Source of the DNA: Pseudomonas arcuscaelestis
GTDB lineage: Bacteria > Pseudomonadota > Gammaproteobacteria > Pseudomonadales > Pseudomonadaceae
DNA length: 64,000 nt
Assembly: GCF_016881005.1 (NCBI RefSeq)
Contig: NZ_JACOPV010000010.1
Span: forward strand, 124,001-188,000
Reading direction: 5' to 3'
Part shown: piece by piece, positions 52,420 through 61,778 of the stretch
Layout of the letters: every line of letters begins with the position of its first letter
Position numbering within the stretch: the first letter of the stretch is position 1
Notes under the pieces: generated by a model
Database searches by the model: none
The model's input: only the letters and a program-made list of their open reading frames with translations
What the model was told of the DNA's origin: nothing
Program-made: the position numbers and the translations under genes

Positions 52420-53423
52420 CTTGGTTCACCCCTGAAGTGATCGATGTGATCATCACCGTCATCAAGGCCATCGTGGTCTTGCTGGCCGTGGTGGTCTGCG
52501 GTGCGCTGCTCAGCTTCGTCGAGCGGCGTCTGCTGGGCTGGTGGCAGGACCGTTACGGTCCGAACCGCGTGGGTCCGTTCGGTATGTTCCAGATTGCTGC
52601 CGACATGCTTAAAATGTTCTTTAAAGAGGACTGGAACCCACCCTTCGTCGACAAGATGATCTTCACCCTGGCGCCGGTAGTGGCCATGAGTGCCTTGCTG
52701 ATCGCCTTTGCAATCATCCCGATCACCCCGACCTGGGGTGTGGCGGACCTCAACATCGGCCTGCTGTTCTTCTTCGCCATGGCCGGCCTGTCGGTGTATG
52801 CGGTGCTGTTCGCCGGTTGGTCGTCGAACAACAAATACGCCCTGCTCGGCAGCCTGCGGGCCTCGGCGCAGACCGTGTCGTACGAAGTGTTCATGGGTCT
52901 GGCGCTGATGGGCATCGTCGCCCAGGTCGGCTCGTTCAACATGCGTGATATCGTTGACTACCAGGCCCAGAACCTGTGGTTCATCATTCCGCAGTTCTTC
53001 GGCTTCTGTACCTTCTTCATCGCTGGCGTCGCCGTGACTCACCGTCACCCGTTCGACCAACCGGAAGCGGAACAGGAACTGGCCGACGGTTACCACATCG
53101 AATATGCCGGTATGAAGTGGGGCATGTTCTTCGTTGGTGAGTACATCGGCATCATCCTCATCTCGGCGCTGCTGGTAACCCTGTTCTTCGGTGGCTGGCA
53201 CGGTCCATTCGGCATCCTGCCGCAAGTACCGTTCCTGTGGTTCGCCCTGAAGACCGCGTTCTTCATCGTTCTGTTCATCCTGCTGCGTGCCTCGATTCCA
53301 CGTCCGCGCTATGACCAGGTGATGGATTTCAGCTGGAAGTTCTGCCTGCCGCTGACCCTGATCAATTTGCTGGTGACCGCTGCGATTGTGTTGCTCAACA
53401 CACCAGCTGTTGCGGCCCAGTGA
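52416..53423 (+). CDS. nuoH: NADH-quinone oxidoreductase subunit H
   Basis: 335 residues, eight membrane helices, with the ND1 signatures ERRLLGWWQDRYGPNRVGPF and RHPFDQPEAEQEL. It forms the quinone entry channel linking the hydrophilic and membrane arms. Confidence 0.97.
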   Translation: MTWFTPEVIDVIITVIKAIVVLLAVVVCGALLSFVERRLLGWWQDRYGPNRVGPFGMFQIAADMLKMFFKEDWNPPFVDKMIFTLAPVVAMSALLIAFAIIPITPTWGVADLNIGLLFFFAMAGLSVYAVLFAGWSSNNKYALLGSLRASAQTVSYEVFMGLALMGIVAQVGSFNMRDIVDYQAQNLWFIIPQFFGFCTFFIAGVAVTHRHPFDQPEAEQELADGYHIEYAGMKWGMFFVGEYIGIILISALLVTLFFGGWHGPFGILPQVPFLWFALKTAFFIVLFILLRASIPRPRYDQVMDFSWKFCLPLTLINLLVTAAIVLLNTPAVAAQ

Positions 53424-53434
53424 GGATTTGACCC

Positions 53435-53983
53435 ATGTTCAAGTATATTGGCGACATCGTTAAGGGCACCGGCACCCAGCTGCGCAGCCTGGCAATGGTG
53501 TTCTCTCACGGTTTTCGCAAACGTGACACCCTGCAGTACCCCGAAGAGCCGGTCTACCTGCCGCCACGCTACCGTGGCCGCATTGTCCTGACCCGCGATC
53601 CGGATGGCGAAGAGCGTTGTGTAGCGTGCAACCTGTGTGCCGTGGCTTGCCCGGTAGGTTGCATTTCGCTGCAGAAAGCCGAAACAGAAGACGGTCGTTG
53701 GTACCCGGAGTTTTTCCGCATCAACTTCTCGCGTTGCATCTTCTGCGGCCTCTGCGAGGAAGCCTGCCCGACCACCGCAATCCAGCTCACGCCGGATTTC
53801 GAAATGGCCGAGTTCAAACGTCAGGATCTGGTTTACGAGAAAGAAGATCTGCTGATCTCCGGTCCCGGCAAGAACCCTGACTACAACTTCTACCGTGTTG
53901 CAGGTATGGCCGTTGCCGGCAAGCCGAAAGGCGCCGCACAGAACGAAGCCGAGCCGATCAACGTGAAGAGCTTGCTCCCTTAA
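53435..53983 (+). CDS. nuoI: NADH-quinone oxidoreductase subunit I
   Basis: 182 residues with two ferredoxin motifs, CVACNLCAVACP and CIFCGLCEEACP, holding clusters N6a and N6b. It relays electrons from NuoG to NuoB. Confidence 0.97.
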   Translation: MFKYIGDIVKGTGTQLRSLAMVFSHGFRKRDTLQYPEEPVYLPPRYRGRIVLTRDPDGEERCVACNLCAVACPVGCISLQKAETEDGRWYPEFFRINFSRCIFCGLCEEACPTTAIQLTPDFEMAEFKRQDLVYEKEDLLISGPGKNPDYNFYRVAGMAVAGKPKGAAQNEAEPINVKSLLP

Positions 53984-53992
53984 GGAAGAAAG

Positions 53993-54493
53993 ATGGAATT
54001 CGCTTTCTATTTCGCATCCGGTGTCGCTGTGGTGTCTACCCTACGGGTAATCACTAACACCAACCCCGTGCACGCCCTGCTCTATTTGATCATTTCGCTG
54101 ATCTCCGTAGCGATGACTTTCTTCGCCCTCGGTGCCCCGTTTGCCGGGGTGCTGGAAGTGATCGCCTACGCTGGCGCCATCATGGTGCTGTTCGTCTTCG
54201 TGGTGATGATGCTCAACCTGGGCCCGGCGTCGGTCGCCCAGGAACGAGGCTGGCTCAAGCCGGGTATCTGGCTCGGGCCAGTGGTCCTGGCCGCGCTGCT
54301 GCTGCTCGAGTTGCTGTATGTGCTGTTCAGCAACCAGAGCGGTGCCAGCATCGGTCACACCACCGTCGACGCCAAGGCTGTCGGCATCAGCCTTTATGGT
54401 CCTTACCTGCTGGTGGTGGAACTGGCCTCGATGCTGCTGCTTGCTGCAGCGGTAACGGCTTTCCACCTCGGCCGCAACGAGGCGAAGGAGTAA
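53993..54493 (+). CDS. nuoJ: NADH-quinone oxidoreductase subunit J
   Basis: 166 residues, five membrane helices, ND6 family (EVIAYAGAIMVLFVFVVMML with the pi-bulge region). Antiporter-like arm connector. 9 bp after nuoI and 4 bp before nuoK. Confidence 0.96.
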   Translation: MEFAFYFASGVAVVSTLRVITNTNPVHALLYLIISLISVAMTFFALGAPFAGVLEVIAYAGAIMVLFVFVVMMLNLGPASVAQERGWLKPGIWLGPVVLAALLLLELLYVLFSNQSGASIGHTTVDAKAVGISLYGPYLLVVELASMLLLAAAVTAFHLGRNEAKE

Positions 54494-54497
54494 TCAC

Positions 54498-54806
54498 ATG
54501 CCTGCAATTCCTCTCGAGCATGGCCTGGCAGTCGCCGGCATCCTGTTCTGCCTCGGCCTCGTCGGCCTGATGGTGCGCCGCAACATTCTTTTCGTGTTGA
54601 TGAGCCTGGAAATCATGATGAACGCCGCGGCTCTGGCTTTCATCGTCGCGGGCAGCCGTTGGGGGCAGCCGGATGGACAGATCATGTTCATCCTGGTGAT
54701 CAGCCTGGCAGCCGCCGAGGCCAGTATCGGCCTGGCGATCCTGCTGCAACTGTATCGCCGCTTCCACACTCTCGACATCGATGCAGCCAGTGAGATGCGC
54801 GGATGA
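54498..54806 (+). CDS. nuoK: NADH-quinone oxidoreductase subunit K
   Basis: 102 residues, three helices, ND4L family with the conserved Glu pair in SLEIMMNAAAL and AAAEASIGLAIL. Overlaps nuoL by 4 nt. Confidence 0.97.
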   Translation: MPAIPLEHGLAVAGILFCLGLVGLMVRRNILFVLMSLEIMMNAAALAFIVAGSRWGQPDGQIMFILVISLAAAEASIGLAILLQLYRRFHTLDIDAASEMRG

Positions 54807-56656
54807 ACCTTCTCTTTCTGACTTTCGTTTTCCCCCTGATCGGCTTCCTGCTGCTGTCGTTCTCGCGCGGACGGTTCTCGGAGAACCTGTCGGCGCTGAT
54901 CGGTGTCGGCTCGATTGGCCTCTCGGCCATCGTCACCGCCTATGTGATCTGGCAGTTCAACGTCGCGCCGCCTGAAGGCGGCGCGTACAGCCAACTGCTG
55001 TGGCAGTGGATGTCGGTGGATGGCTTTGCGCCGAACTTCACCCTGTACCTGGACGGACTCTCGGTAACCATGCTCGGCGTGGTCGTCGGCGTGGGCTTCC
55101 TGATCCACCTGTTCGCCTCCTGGTACATGCGCGGTGAAGCGGGCTACTCGCGCTTCTTCGCCTACACCAACCTGTTCATTGCCAGCATGTTGTTCCTGAT
55201 CCTGGGCGACAACCTGCTGTTCATCTACTTCGGTTGGGAAGGCGTAGGCCTGTGTTCGTACCTGTTGATCGGTTTCTACTACAGCAACCGCAACAACGGT
55301 AACGCTGCACTCAAAGCCTTCATCGTTACCCGTATCGGCGACGTGTTCATGGCCATCGGCCTGTTCATACTGTTCCAGCAACTGGGCACTCTGAATGTTC
55401 AGGAACTGCTGGTGCTGGCACCGCAGAAGTTCCAGGCCGGTGATTTCTGGATGGTCCTGGCCACCCTGATGTTGCTCGGTGGTGCGGTGGGTAAATCTGC
55501 CCAGTTGCCGCTGCAAACCTGGCTGGCAGACGCGATGGCCGGTCCTACCCCGGTTTCGGCACTGATCCACGCCGCAACCATGGTTACCGCCGGCGTCTAC
55601 CTGATTGCCCGCACCCACGGCCTGTTTGCCCTGGCACCTGACGTATTGCACCTGGTTGGTGTGGTCGGCGGTGTGACCCTGGTGCTGGCGGGCTTTGCAG
55701 CCCTGGTCCAAACCGATATCAAACGTATCCTCGCCTACTCGACCATGAGCCAGATCGGCTACATGTTCCTGGCGCTGGGCGTTGGTGCCTGGGACGGCGC
55801 GATCTTCCACCTGATGACCCACGCCTTCTTCAAGGCCCTGTTGTTCCTTGCTTCCGGTGCTGTGATCGTTGCCTGCCACCACGAGCAGAACATCTTCAAG
55901 ATGGGCGGTCTGTGGAAGAAGCTGCCGTTGGCCTATGCCAGCTTCATCGTCGGTGGTGCCGCTCTGGCTGCCCTGCCGTTGCTGACTGCCGGCTTCTACT
56001 CCAAGGACGAGATCCTCTGGGAAGCCTTCGCCAGCGGCAACAACGGTTTGCTCTACGCAGGCCTGGTCGGTGCGTTCATGACTTCGCTGTACACCTTCCG
56101 CCTGATCTTCATCGCCTTCCACGGCGAGGCCAAGACCGAAGCTCACGCCGGCCACGGGATTTCCCACTGGCTGCCACTGGGTGTGCTGATCGTGCTGTCG
56201 ACCTTCATCGGTGCCTGGATTCATCCACCACTGGCGGGTGTCCTGCCGCAGAGCGTCGGTCATGCCGGTGGTGAAGCCAAGCACAGCCTGGAAATCGCCT
56301 CGGGCGCTATCGCCATCGCCGGTATCCTCCTGGCCGCGCTGCTGTTCCTGGGCAAGCGTCGCCTGGCAACCGCGATCGCCAATAGCGGCATCGGCCGCGT
56401 CCTCTCGGCCTGGTGGTTCGCTGCCTGGGGCTTCGACTGGATCTACGACAAGCTGTTCGTCAAACCTTACCTGCTGATCAGCCACATCCTGCGCAAGGAT
56501 CCGGTTGACCGCAGCATTGGCCTGATTCCGCGTCTGGCAAAAGGCGGTCATGCCGCCATGAGCAAGACCGAAACCGGCCAGCTGCGCTGGTACACCGCTT
56601 CGATCGCCGTAGGTGCCGTGCTTGTTCTTGGTGCCGTTGTTATGGCTGCGGTCTGA
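54803..56656 (+). CDS. nuoL: NADH-quinone oxidoreductase subunit L
   Basis: 617 residues, ND5 antiporter-like subunit: FAYTNLFIASMLFLILGDN, GWEGVGLCSYLLIGF, LADAMAGPTPVSALIHAATM, and a C-terminal lateral helix region. Distal proton-pumping subunit. Confidence 0.97.
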   Translation: MNLLFLTFVFPLIGFLLLSFSRGRFSENLSALIGVGSIGLSAIVTAYVIWQFNVAPPEGGAYSQLLWQWMSVDGFAPNFTLYLDGLSVTMLGVVVGVGFLIHLFASWYMRGEAGYSRFFAYTNLFIASMLFLILGDNLLFIYFGWEGVGLCSYLLIGFYYSNRNNGNAALKAFIVTRIGDVFMAIGLFILFQQLGTLNVQELLVLAPQKFQAGDFWMVLATLMLLGGAVGKSAQLPLQTWLADAMAGPTPVSALIHAATMVTAGVYLIARTHGLFALAPDVLHLVGVVGGVTLVLAGFAALVQTDIKRILAYSTMSQIGYMFLALGVGAWDGAIFHLMTHAFFKALLFLASGAVIVACHHEQNIFKMGGLWKKLPLAYASFIVGGAALAALPLLTAGFYSKDEILWEAFASGNNGLLYAGLVGAFMTSLYTFRLIFIAFHGEAKTEAHAGHGISHWLPLGVLIVLSTFIGAWIHPPLAGVLPQSVGHAGGEAKHSLEIASGAIAIAGILLAALLFLGKRRLATAIANSGIGRVLSAWWFAAWGFDWIYDKLFVKPYLLISHILRKDPVDRSIGLIPRLAKGGHAAMSKTETGQLRWYTASIAVGAVLVLGAVVMAAV

Positions 56657-56695
56657 TATGAACCTTGCGACTTTGCGAAAGGAATTGAGCCCGTC

Positions 56696-58228
56696 ATGAT
56701 TTTGCCTTGGCTGATCCTGATCCCCTTTATCGGCGGCCTGCTGTGCTGGCTGGGTGAGCGCTTCGGCGCCACCCTGCCGCGCTGGATTGCGCTGCTGACC
56801 ATGTCCCTGCTGCTTGGTATCGGCCTCTGGCTGTGGGCCAACGGGGACTACACCCTCGCCCCTGCACCGGGTGCTGCGCCCGAGTGGGCGTTCGAATTCA
56901 AAGTACTGTGGATCGAACGCTTCGGCATCAGTCTGCACCTGGCACTCGATGGCCTGTCGCTGCTGATGATCCTGCTCACCGGCTTGCTCGGTGTGCTCTC
57001 GGTACTGTGTTCCTGGAAAGAGATCCAGCGTCACGTCGGCTTCTTCCACCTCAACCTGATGTGGATCCTTGGCGGCGTGGTCGGTGTGTTCCTGGCCCTG
57101 GACCTGTTCCTGTTCTTCTTCTTCTGGGAAATGATGCTGGTGCCGATGTATTTCCTCATCGCGCTCTGGGGTCACAGCTCCTCTGACGGCAAGAAGACCC
57201 GGATCTACGCAGCAACCAAGTTCTTCATCTTCACTCAGGCCAGCGGCCTGATCATGTTGGTGGCGATCCTGGGTCTGGTTCTGGTCAACTACAACAACAC
57301 CGGCGTGATCACTTTCGATTACACCCAGTTGCTCAAGGCCGACCTGCCTGCTGGCACCGAATACCTGCTGATGCTTGGTTTCTTCATCGCCTTCGCGGTC
57401 AAGCTGCCCGTTGTTCCGTTCCACTCCTGGCTGCCTGACGCTCACGCCCAGGCACCGACTGCAGGCTCCGTCGACCTCGCCGGTATCTTGCTGAAAACCG
57501 CGGCCTACGGCCTGCTGCGCTTTGCCCTGCCGCTGTTCCCGAATGCCTCGGCCGAGTTTGCGCCGATTGCCATGACCCTGGGTCTGATCGGGATTTTCTA
57601 CGGTGCGTTCCTGGCCTTCGCTCAGACCGACATCAAGCGTTTGATCGCCTTCTCCAGCGTGTCGCACATGGGCTTCGTGCTGATCGGTATCTACTCCGGC
57701 AGCCAGCAAGCACTGCAAGGTGCAGTTATCCAGATGCTGGCTCACGGTGTTTCGGCAGCGGCCTTGTTTATCCTCAGCGGCCAGTTGTATGAGCGTCTGC
57801 ACACCCGTGACATGCGCCAGATGGGAGGCCTGTGGCATCGCATTGCCTACCTGCCGGCGATCAGCCTGTTCTTCGCTGCGGCCTCGCTGGGCTTGCCTGG
57901 CACCGGTAACTTTGTTGGCGAGTTCCTGATCCTGATCGGCAGCTTCGTCAGCGCGCCATGGATCACGGTCATTGCTACCTCGGGCCTGGTGTTTGGTTCG
58001 GTCTACTCGCTGATCATGATTCACCGTGCCTACTTCGGCCCGGCGAAATCGGACGAAGTCCTGGCTGGCCTGGATACCCGCGAGATGATCATGGTGTTGG
58101 GCCTGGCTGGTCTGCTGATCTTGCTGGGCGTCTACCCGCAGCCGTTCCTGGACACTTCCGCCGCCACCATGAGTGGTGTGCAGCAGTGGCTCGGCTCCGC
58201 TTTCACTCAACTCGCTTCGGCCCGGTAA
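56696..58228 (+). CDS. nuoM: NADH-quinone oxidoreductase subunit M
   Basis: 510 residues, ND4 antiporter-like subunit: FFWEMMLVPMYFLIALWG, FHSWLPDAHAQAPTAGSV and AFSSVSHMGFVLIGIYSG. Central proton-pumping subunit. Confidence 0.97.
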   Translation: MILPWLILIPFIGGLLCWLGERFGATLPRWIALLTMSLLLGIGLWLWANGDYTLAPAPGAAPEWAFEFKVLWIERFGISLHLALDGLSLLMILLTGLLGVLSVLCSWKEIQRHVGFFHLNLMWILGGVVGVFLALDLFLFFFFWEMMLVPMYFLIALWGHSSSDGKKTRIYAATKFFIFTQASGLIMLVAILGLVLVNYNNTGVITFDYTQLLKADLPAGTEYLLMLGFFIAFAVKLPVVPFHSWLPDAHAQAPTAGSVDLAGILLKTAAYGLLRFALPLFPNASAEFAPIAMTLGLIGIFYGAFLAFAQTDIKRLIAFSSVSHMGFVLIGIYSGSQQALQGAVIQMLAHGVSAAALFILSGQLYERLHTRDMRQMGGLWHRIAYLPAISLFFAAASLGLPGTGNFVGEFLILIGSFVSAPWITVIATSGLVFGSVYSLIMIHRAYFGPAKSDEVLAGLDTREMIMVLGLAGLLILLGVYPQPFLDTSAATMSGVQQWLGSAFTQLASAR

Positions 58229-58235
58229 GAGCGCT

Positions 58236-59705
58236 ATGGACCTGACGATTCAACACTTTATTGCGCTTGCGCCGCTGCTGATCACCAGTATCACCATTGT
58301 CGTGGTGATGCTGGCCATCGCCTGGCGCCGCAATCACTCGCAAACCTTCCTGCTGTCGACCGTGGGCCTGAACCTGGCCCTGCTGTCGATTATCCCGGCA
58401 CTGAAGACTGCACCACTGGCAGTCACCCCGCTGCTGACCATCGACAACTTCGCCTGTCTGTACATGGCGCTGATCCTGGTTGCCACCCTGGCGTGTGTAA
58501 CCCTTGCCCATGCCTACCTGGGCGATGGCGGCAAAGGCTACCCAGGCAACCGCGAAGAGCTGTACCTGCTGATTCTCCTGGCTGCCCTCGGTGGCCTGGT
58601 ACTGGTCAGCGCGCAGCACCTGGCGGGCCTGTTCATTGGCCTCGAGCTGCTGTCGGTACCGGTCTATGGCCTGGTCGCCTACGCTTTTTTCAACAAGCGT
58701 TCGCTGGAAGCAGGCATCAAGTACATGGTGCTCTCGGCTGCAGGTTCGGCCTTCTTGCTGTTCGGTATGGCTCTGCTGTACGCCGACGCTGGCAGCCTGA
58801 GCTTTGACGGTATCGGTAAAGCCCTGGCCACTACCAGCATGCCTAGTCTGCTGGCACAGCTGGGCTTGGCCATGATGCTGGTGGGCCTGGCATTCAAACT
58901 GTCGCTGGTGCCTTTCCACCTATGGACCCCGGACGTCTACGAGGGCGCACCTGCGCCGGTCGCTGCCTTCCTGGCCACCGCCAGCAAGGTTGCGGTATTC
59001 GCCGTAGTGGTACGCCTGTTCATGCTCTCCCCTGCTGCCAGCAGTGGCGTGCTGACCACTGTGTTGTCGGTGATTGCCGTAGCGTCGATCCTGATCGGTA
59101 ACCTGCTGGCGCTGACCCAAAGCAACCTCAAGCGTCTGCTGGGTTATTCCTCGATCGCCCACTTCGGTTACCTGCTGATCGCCCTGGTGGCGAGCAAGGG
59201 TATGGCCGTCGAAGCCATTGGCGTGTACCTGGTCACTTACGTGATCACCAGCCTGGGTGCGTTCGGGGTTATCACCCTGATGTCCTCGCCGTACAACGGC
59301 CGTGACGCCGATGCCCTGTACGAGTATCGCGGCCTGTTCTGGCGTCGTCCGTACCTGACTGCGGTGCTGACCGTGATGATGTTGTCGCTGGCCGGTATTC
59401 CGCTGACTGCAGGCTTCATCGGCAAGTTCTACATCATCGCTACCGGCGTCGAGTCGCAGCTGTGGTGGCTGGTCGGGGCCCTGGTGATCGGCAGTGCCAT
59501 CGGCGTGTTCTACTACCTGCGCGTAATGGTCACCCTGTTCCTGATCGAACCAAACCTGCGTCGTCACGATGCGCCGCTGAACTGGGAACAACGTACCGGT
59601 GGTGTCATGTTGCTGGCGATCGCGATCCTGGCCTTCGTGCTGGGTGTGTACCCGCAGCCATTGCTGGACATCGTCCAGCATGCTGGACTGCAGTTGATCG
59701 GCTGA
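58236..59705 (+). CDS. nuoN: NADH-quinone oxidoreductase subunit N
   Basis: 489 residues, ND2 antiporter-like subunit: AGLFIGLELLSVPVYGLVAY, PFHLWTPDVYEGAPAPVAAF and LLGYSSIAHFGYLLIAL. Last operon gene; ATG 58236 is used, 8 bp after nuoM. Confidence 0.97.
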   Translation: MDLTIQHFIALAPLLITSITIVVVMLAIAWRRNHSQTFLLSTVGLNLALLSIIPALKTAPLAVTPLLTIDNFACLYMALILVATLACVTLAHAYLGDGGKGYPGNREELYLLILLAALGGLVLVSAQHLAGLFIGLELLSVPVYGLVAYAFFNKRSLEAGIKYMVLSAAGSAFLLFGMALLYADAGSLSFDGIGKALATTSMPSLLAQLGLAMMLVGLAFKLSLVPFHLWTPDVYEGAPAPVAAFLATASKVAVFAVVVRLFMLSPAASSGVLTTVLSVIAVASILIGNLLALTQSNLKRLLGYSSIAHFGYLLIALVASKGMAVEAIGVYLVTYVITSLGAFGVITLMSSPYNGRDADALYEYRGLFWRRPYLTAVLTVMMLSLAGIPLTAGFIGKFYIIATGVESQLWWLVGALVIGSAIGVFYYLRVMVTLFLIEPNLRRHDAPLNWEQRTGGVMLLAIAILAFVLGVYPQPLLDIVQHAGLQLIG

Positions 59706-59718
59706 TCGACTTCGCGAT

Positions 59719-59752
59719 AAAAAACACCCCGCCTCGGCGGGGTGTTTTTTTT
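59719..59752 (+). terminator. Terminator of the nuo operon
   Basis: The long stem AAAAACACCCCGCC/GGCGGGGTGTTTTT with a TC loop is followed by eight T. A and T flanks make it bidirectional, also closing the leftward ogr gene. Confidence 0.95.
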
Positions 59753-59762
59753 AGGGAAGGTT

Positions 59763-60071
59763 CTAGGCGGGGTCAAATTGCGCTATGCCATGGCGTGGTG
59801 CCGAGGCCTGGTGGTCATCGTCACACCGAGGCACTGGTTGCAGCGCTGCCCGGCGCAACTCTCCGCCAGCGCGTGGCAGGTGAACATCTGGGTTTGGCAT
59901 GCCACTGGGTGACAGTTCATGGGTCATCTCAAACTCGGCGCGCACCGACCAACCGCAGGCTTCGGTGGTGCACTGAAGATAAGCTATCCGCAGAAAGATG
60001 TGTCGCCCCTCGCTGGTGCGAATGCGCATGCGACTTTTGCAATGAGGGCACACTAACTTGTAAGTACTCAC
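59763..60071 (-). CDS. ogr: Ogr/Delta-like zinc-finger late activator, P2-type
   Basis: 102 residues with an Ogr zinc finger: Cys8, Cys11, Cys34 and Cys39 (YKLVCPHCKSRMRIRTSEG; LQCTTEACGWSV). P2 Ogr activates late promoters through RNA polymerase alpha. A GTG start at 60071 follows GGGAGA. The C-terminal half is basic and has no similarity I know. It is probably a relic of the P2-like prophage, since no late genes it could serve remain apart from L and holin. Confidence 0.85.
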   Translation of the reverse strand: MSTYKLVCPHCKSRMRIRTSEGRHIFLRIAYLQCTTEACGWSVRAEFEMTHELSPSGMPNPDVHLPRAGGELRRAALQPVPRCDDDHQASAPRHGIAQFDPA

Positions 60072-60340
60072 GAGTCTCTCCCGCCAAAGTCTGCGAACCA
60101 CTGAACATGCCCGACAGCTACAACGCAAAATGCTCTGCTAACTGGGTAATAATTCATACATTTCAGAATCTGATGTAGTCTCATGCGTAGATGAAAAGCG
60201 TACTTTTTCCTTTTTCTCCCGGAATTCGCCATAGATCGATAATGTCCTTATGAGTTGCGTTTGATGTACCGAATCATGATTACTCAGATCGAATATTGCT
60301 TTGCAAATATTCATAGAAGTATCCCACAGGAATACTCACA

Positions 60341-60751
60341 ATGAGTACAAATGGATTTACTGCTGTACTACGCCGGATGAAACTGATCACCGCGTCCACG
60401 ACAGACGCCGAGCTTTCAGCCGCACTGAACGTTAGCCCACAGACCTTGAGCAGCTGGAAAGGCCGCAACAGCATCCCATACTCATTATGCATAGGCCTTG
60501 CCACATGCCATGGTATTTCGCTGGATTGGTTGTTACTGGGAGAAGGCCCGCAACAACGCCCGCTTGGCGCAACGCCTACCGCCACGGATGAAAGCGCTCA
60601 CGACTGGGAAACTCGGCTGCTCACTCAACTGCGTACGCTCGGCCCACAAGACCAGCAGGCAATTGCACAGGCGGTAGAAGACAGGCAACGCTTTCGTCAG
60701 TTGGAGCGCCAGGTAGAGGACATGCACAAACTGCTGCATGCCAGTCGCTGA
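60341..60751 (+). CDS. CI-type repressor of a P2/phiCTX-like prophage
   Basis: 136 residues. It has an N-terminal helix-turn-helix of the phage CI repressor family (TTDAELSAALNVSPQTLSSW; ISLDWLLLGEGP) and a C-terminal coiled-coil-like tail (RFRQLERQVEDMHKLLHA). No S24 peptidase domain, as is usual in P2-like C repressors. ATG 60341 follows CAGGA. The last about 220 bp overlap an antisense frame continuing from the holin gene. The 60072-60340 gap to ogr is AT-rich and contains no gene; promoters for both probably lie there. Confidence 0.85.
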   Translation: MSTNGFTAVLRRMKLITASTTDAELSAALNVSPQTLSSWKGRNSIPYSLCIGLATCHGISLDWLLLGEGPQQRPLGATPTATDESAHDWETRLLTQLRTLGPQDQQAIAQAVEDRQRFRQLERQVEDMHKLLHASR

Positions 60752-61117
60752 ACCGAAACGTTTTAAGGAGCCATTGCGCACACGCTGCAGAATTTCACGA
60801 AGGTCCGCAGAGTCGAGCCAGATCATTACCTTGATACTGATCGGAATAACCACCACAGCTGCAACGAATGCCGCCACACCACTCGACAGAAAGGGTGCCA
60901 ATAACAGCACGAAGGGTGTGAACAGATAGCCAACACCCGCTGAAAGGAAAAGTGATCCCAGGCGCTGCCAAGCCTTGAGAGCCCGCCGGGTACTGGCGAC
61001 CAACCACGCCCCCAGCACCGCACCGAATATTGTATCGCCGTCAATTGTCGGCATTGATGAAGCCAGACCCAAGCCAATAAATACGCTGGAAAGACTCGCG
61101 CTGGTTGGCTCACTCAT
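60533..61117 (-). pseudogene. Phage holin gene, C-terminus fused by deletion
   Basis: The frame from ATG 61117 encodes a holin-like protein: MSEPTSASLSSVFIGLGLAS, then a hydrophobic core (LGSLFLSAGVGYLFTPFVLL; AAFVAAVVVIPISIKVMIWL) and ILQRVRNGS. After about residue 120 the frame runs antisense into the repressor gene as non-phage-like sequence and stops at 60533. The normal holin end is therefore missing, with a deletion junction likely between about 60,752 and 60,790. The first 120 residues, with about three helices, might still be made. Confidence 0.6.
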
Positions 61118-61478
61118 GTGCTGGCACTCCATTCGGACCGGGTTGGCACGCGACCAGCAGTACATCTTTCTCCAGTGCCAAATGGGTGTTCGCCTCAACC
61201 GCACGCCGATAGCAACCCGACAAGAGTTGGTGCGACGCCATGTCTTCCAGACGCTTATAGCCTCGATCTCGAAGTACCCTGCGCCATTGCGCAAACTCTC
61301 TACCCGCCTTGTGGGCCGCAGCCCGAGCTGCCACTTCCAGTCGTGTATCGCTGATCGCACCGCAAAGTGCCAAATGCTGGCGCAGCTCCCGAAGGTTGAT
61401 ACTGGGCCAGAACGGGTCGTCGCAGGTCAGCATGTAGCACCGATCAGCGTGATTTACTGCGTAGTTGTCGCTCTGCAT
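61110..61478 (-). CDS. P2 gpL-like head completion protein
   Basis: 122 residues with the gpL pattern: DDPFWPSINLRELRQHLALC, ISDTRLEVAARAAAHKAGRE, FAQWRRVLRDRGYKRLED and YRRAVEANTHLALEKD. The tail differs from the usual gpL end. In P2-like phages L precedes the tail gene X and holin Y; here its end overlaps the holin start by 8 nt and X is absent. The SD GGGAGCTC precedes ATG 61478. A relic within the decayed prophage. Confidence 0.75.
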   Translation of the reverse strand: MQSDNYAVNHADRCYMLTCDDPFWPSINLRELRQHLALCGAISDTRLEVAARAAAHKAGREFAQWRRVLRDRGYKRLEDMASHQLLSGCYRRAVEANTHLALEKDVLLVACQPGPNGVPAHE

Positions 61479-61514
61479 ATAGAGCTCCCTTGAGTTCGTC
61501 GTTTCTTTCGCGCA

Positions 61515-61778
61515 TCACAGTTGCTGCAACATCCCGTGGCGCAATCCCTTGAGCACTGCAGCAACTCGGTTAGTGACGTCGAACTTGCGCAGGATGTTGC
61601 TGACATGGAAGTTCACGGTCGACTCCTTGCATTGGAGAATCTGTCCGATCTCCCAAGAGCTCTTCGCGTGAGCACACCAGAGAAGCACCTCTTGCTCCCG
61701 AGCAGTCAGTTTGAATTGAGCGCCTGTGTTGTCAGCAGATACGTCGTTCACAGGGTTTTGTGAGGAATGGGTTGTCAT
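61515..61778 (-). CDS. Orphan LuxR-type HTH protein, DNA-binding domain only
   Basis: 87 residues. Residues from about 21 to 80 are a GerE domain (LTAREQEVLLWCAHAKSSWE; KESTVNFHVSNILRKFDVTN). No ligand-binding or receiver domain precedes it. ATG 61778 with GGAG is preferred over ATG 61808. Whether it is a truncated LuxR or a genuine solo domain cannot be told. It neighbours both the P2 remnant and the outer-membrane receptor gene, divergent from the latter. Confidence 0.8.
   Translation of the reverse strand: MTTHSSQNPVNDVSADNTGAQFKLTAREQEVLLWCAHAKSSWEIGQILQCKESTVNFHVSNILRKFDVTNRVAAVLKGLRHGMLQQL

Noticed and set aside
54494..58210. Minus-strand 1,238-codon frame
   Set aside because: It lies wholly antisense to nuoK-nuoM; its Gln/His/Asp-rich translation is the usual shadow of GC-rich membrane-protein genes.
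59462..60178. Plus-strand frame overlapping the nuoN end and ogr
   Set aside because: Crosses the nuo terminator and reads antisense to the zinc finger of Ogr.
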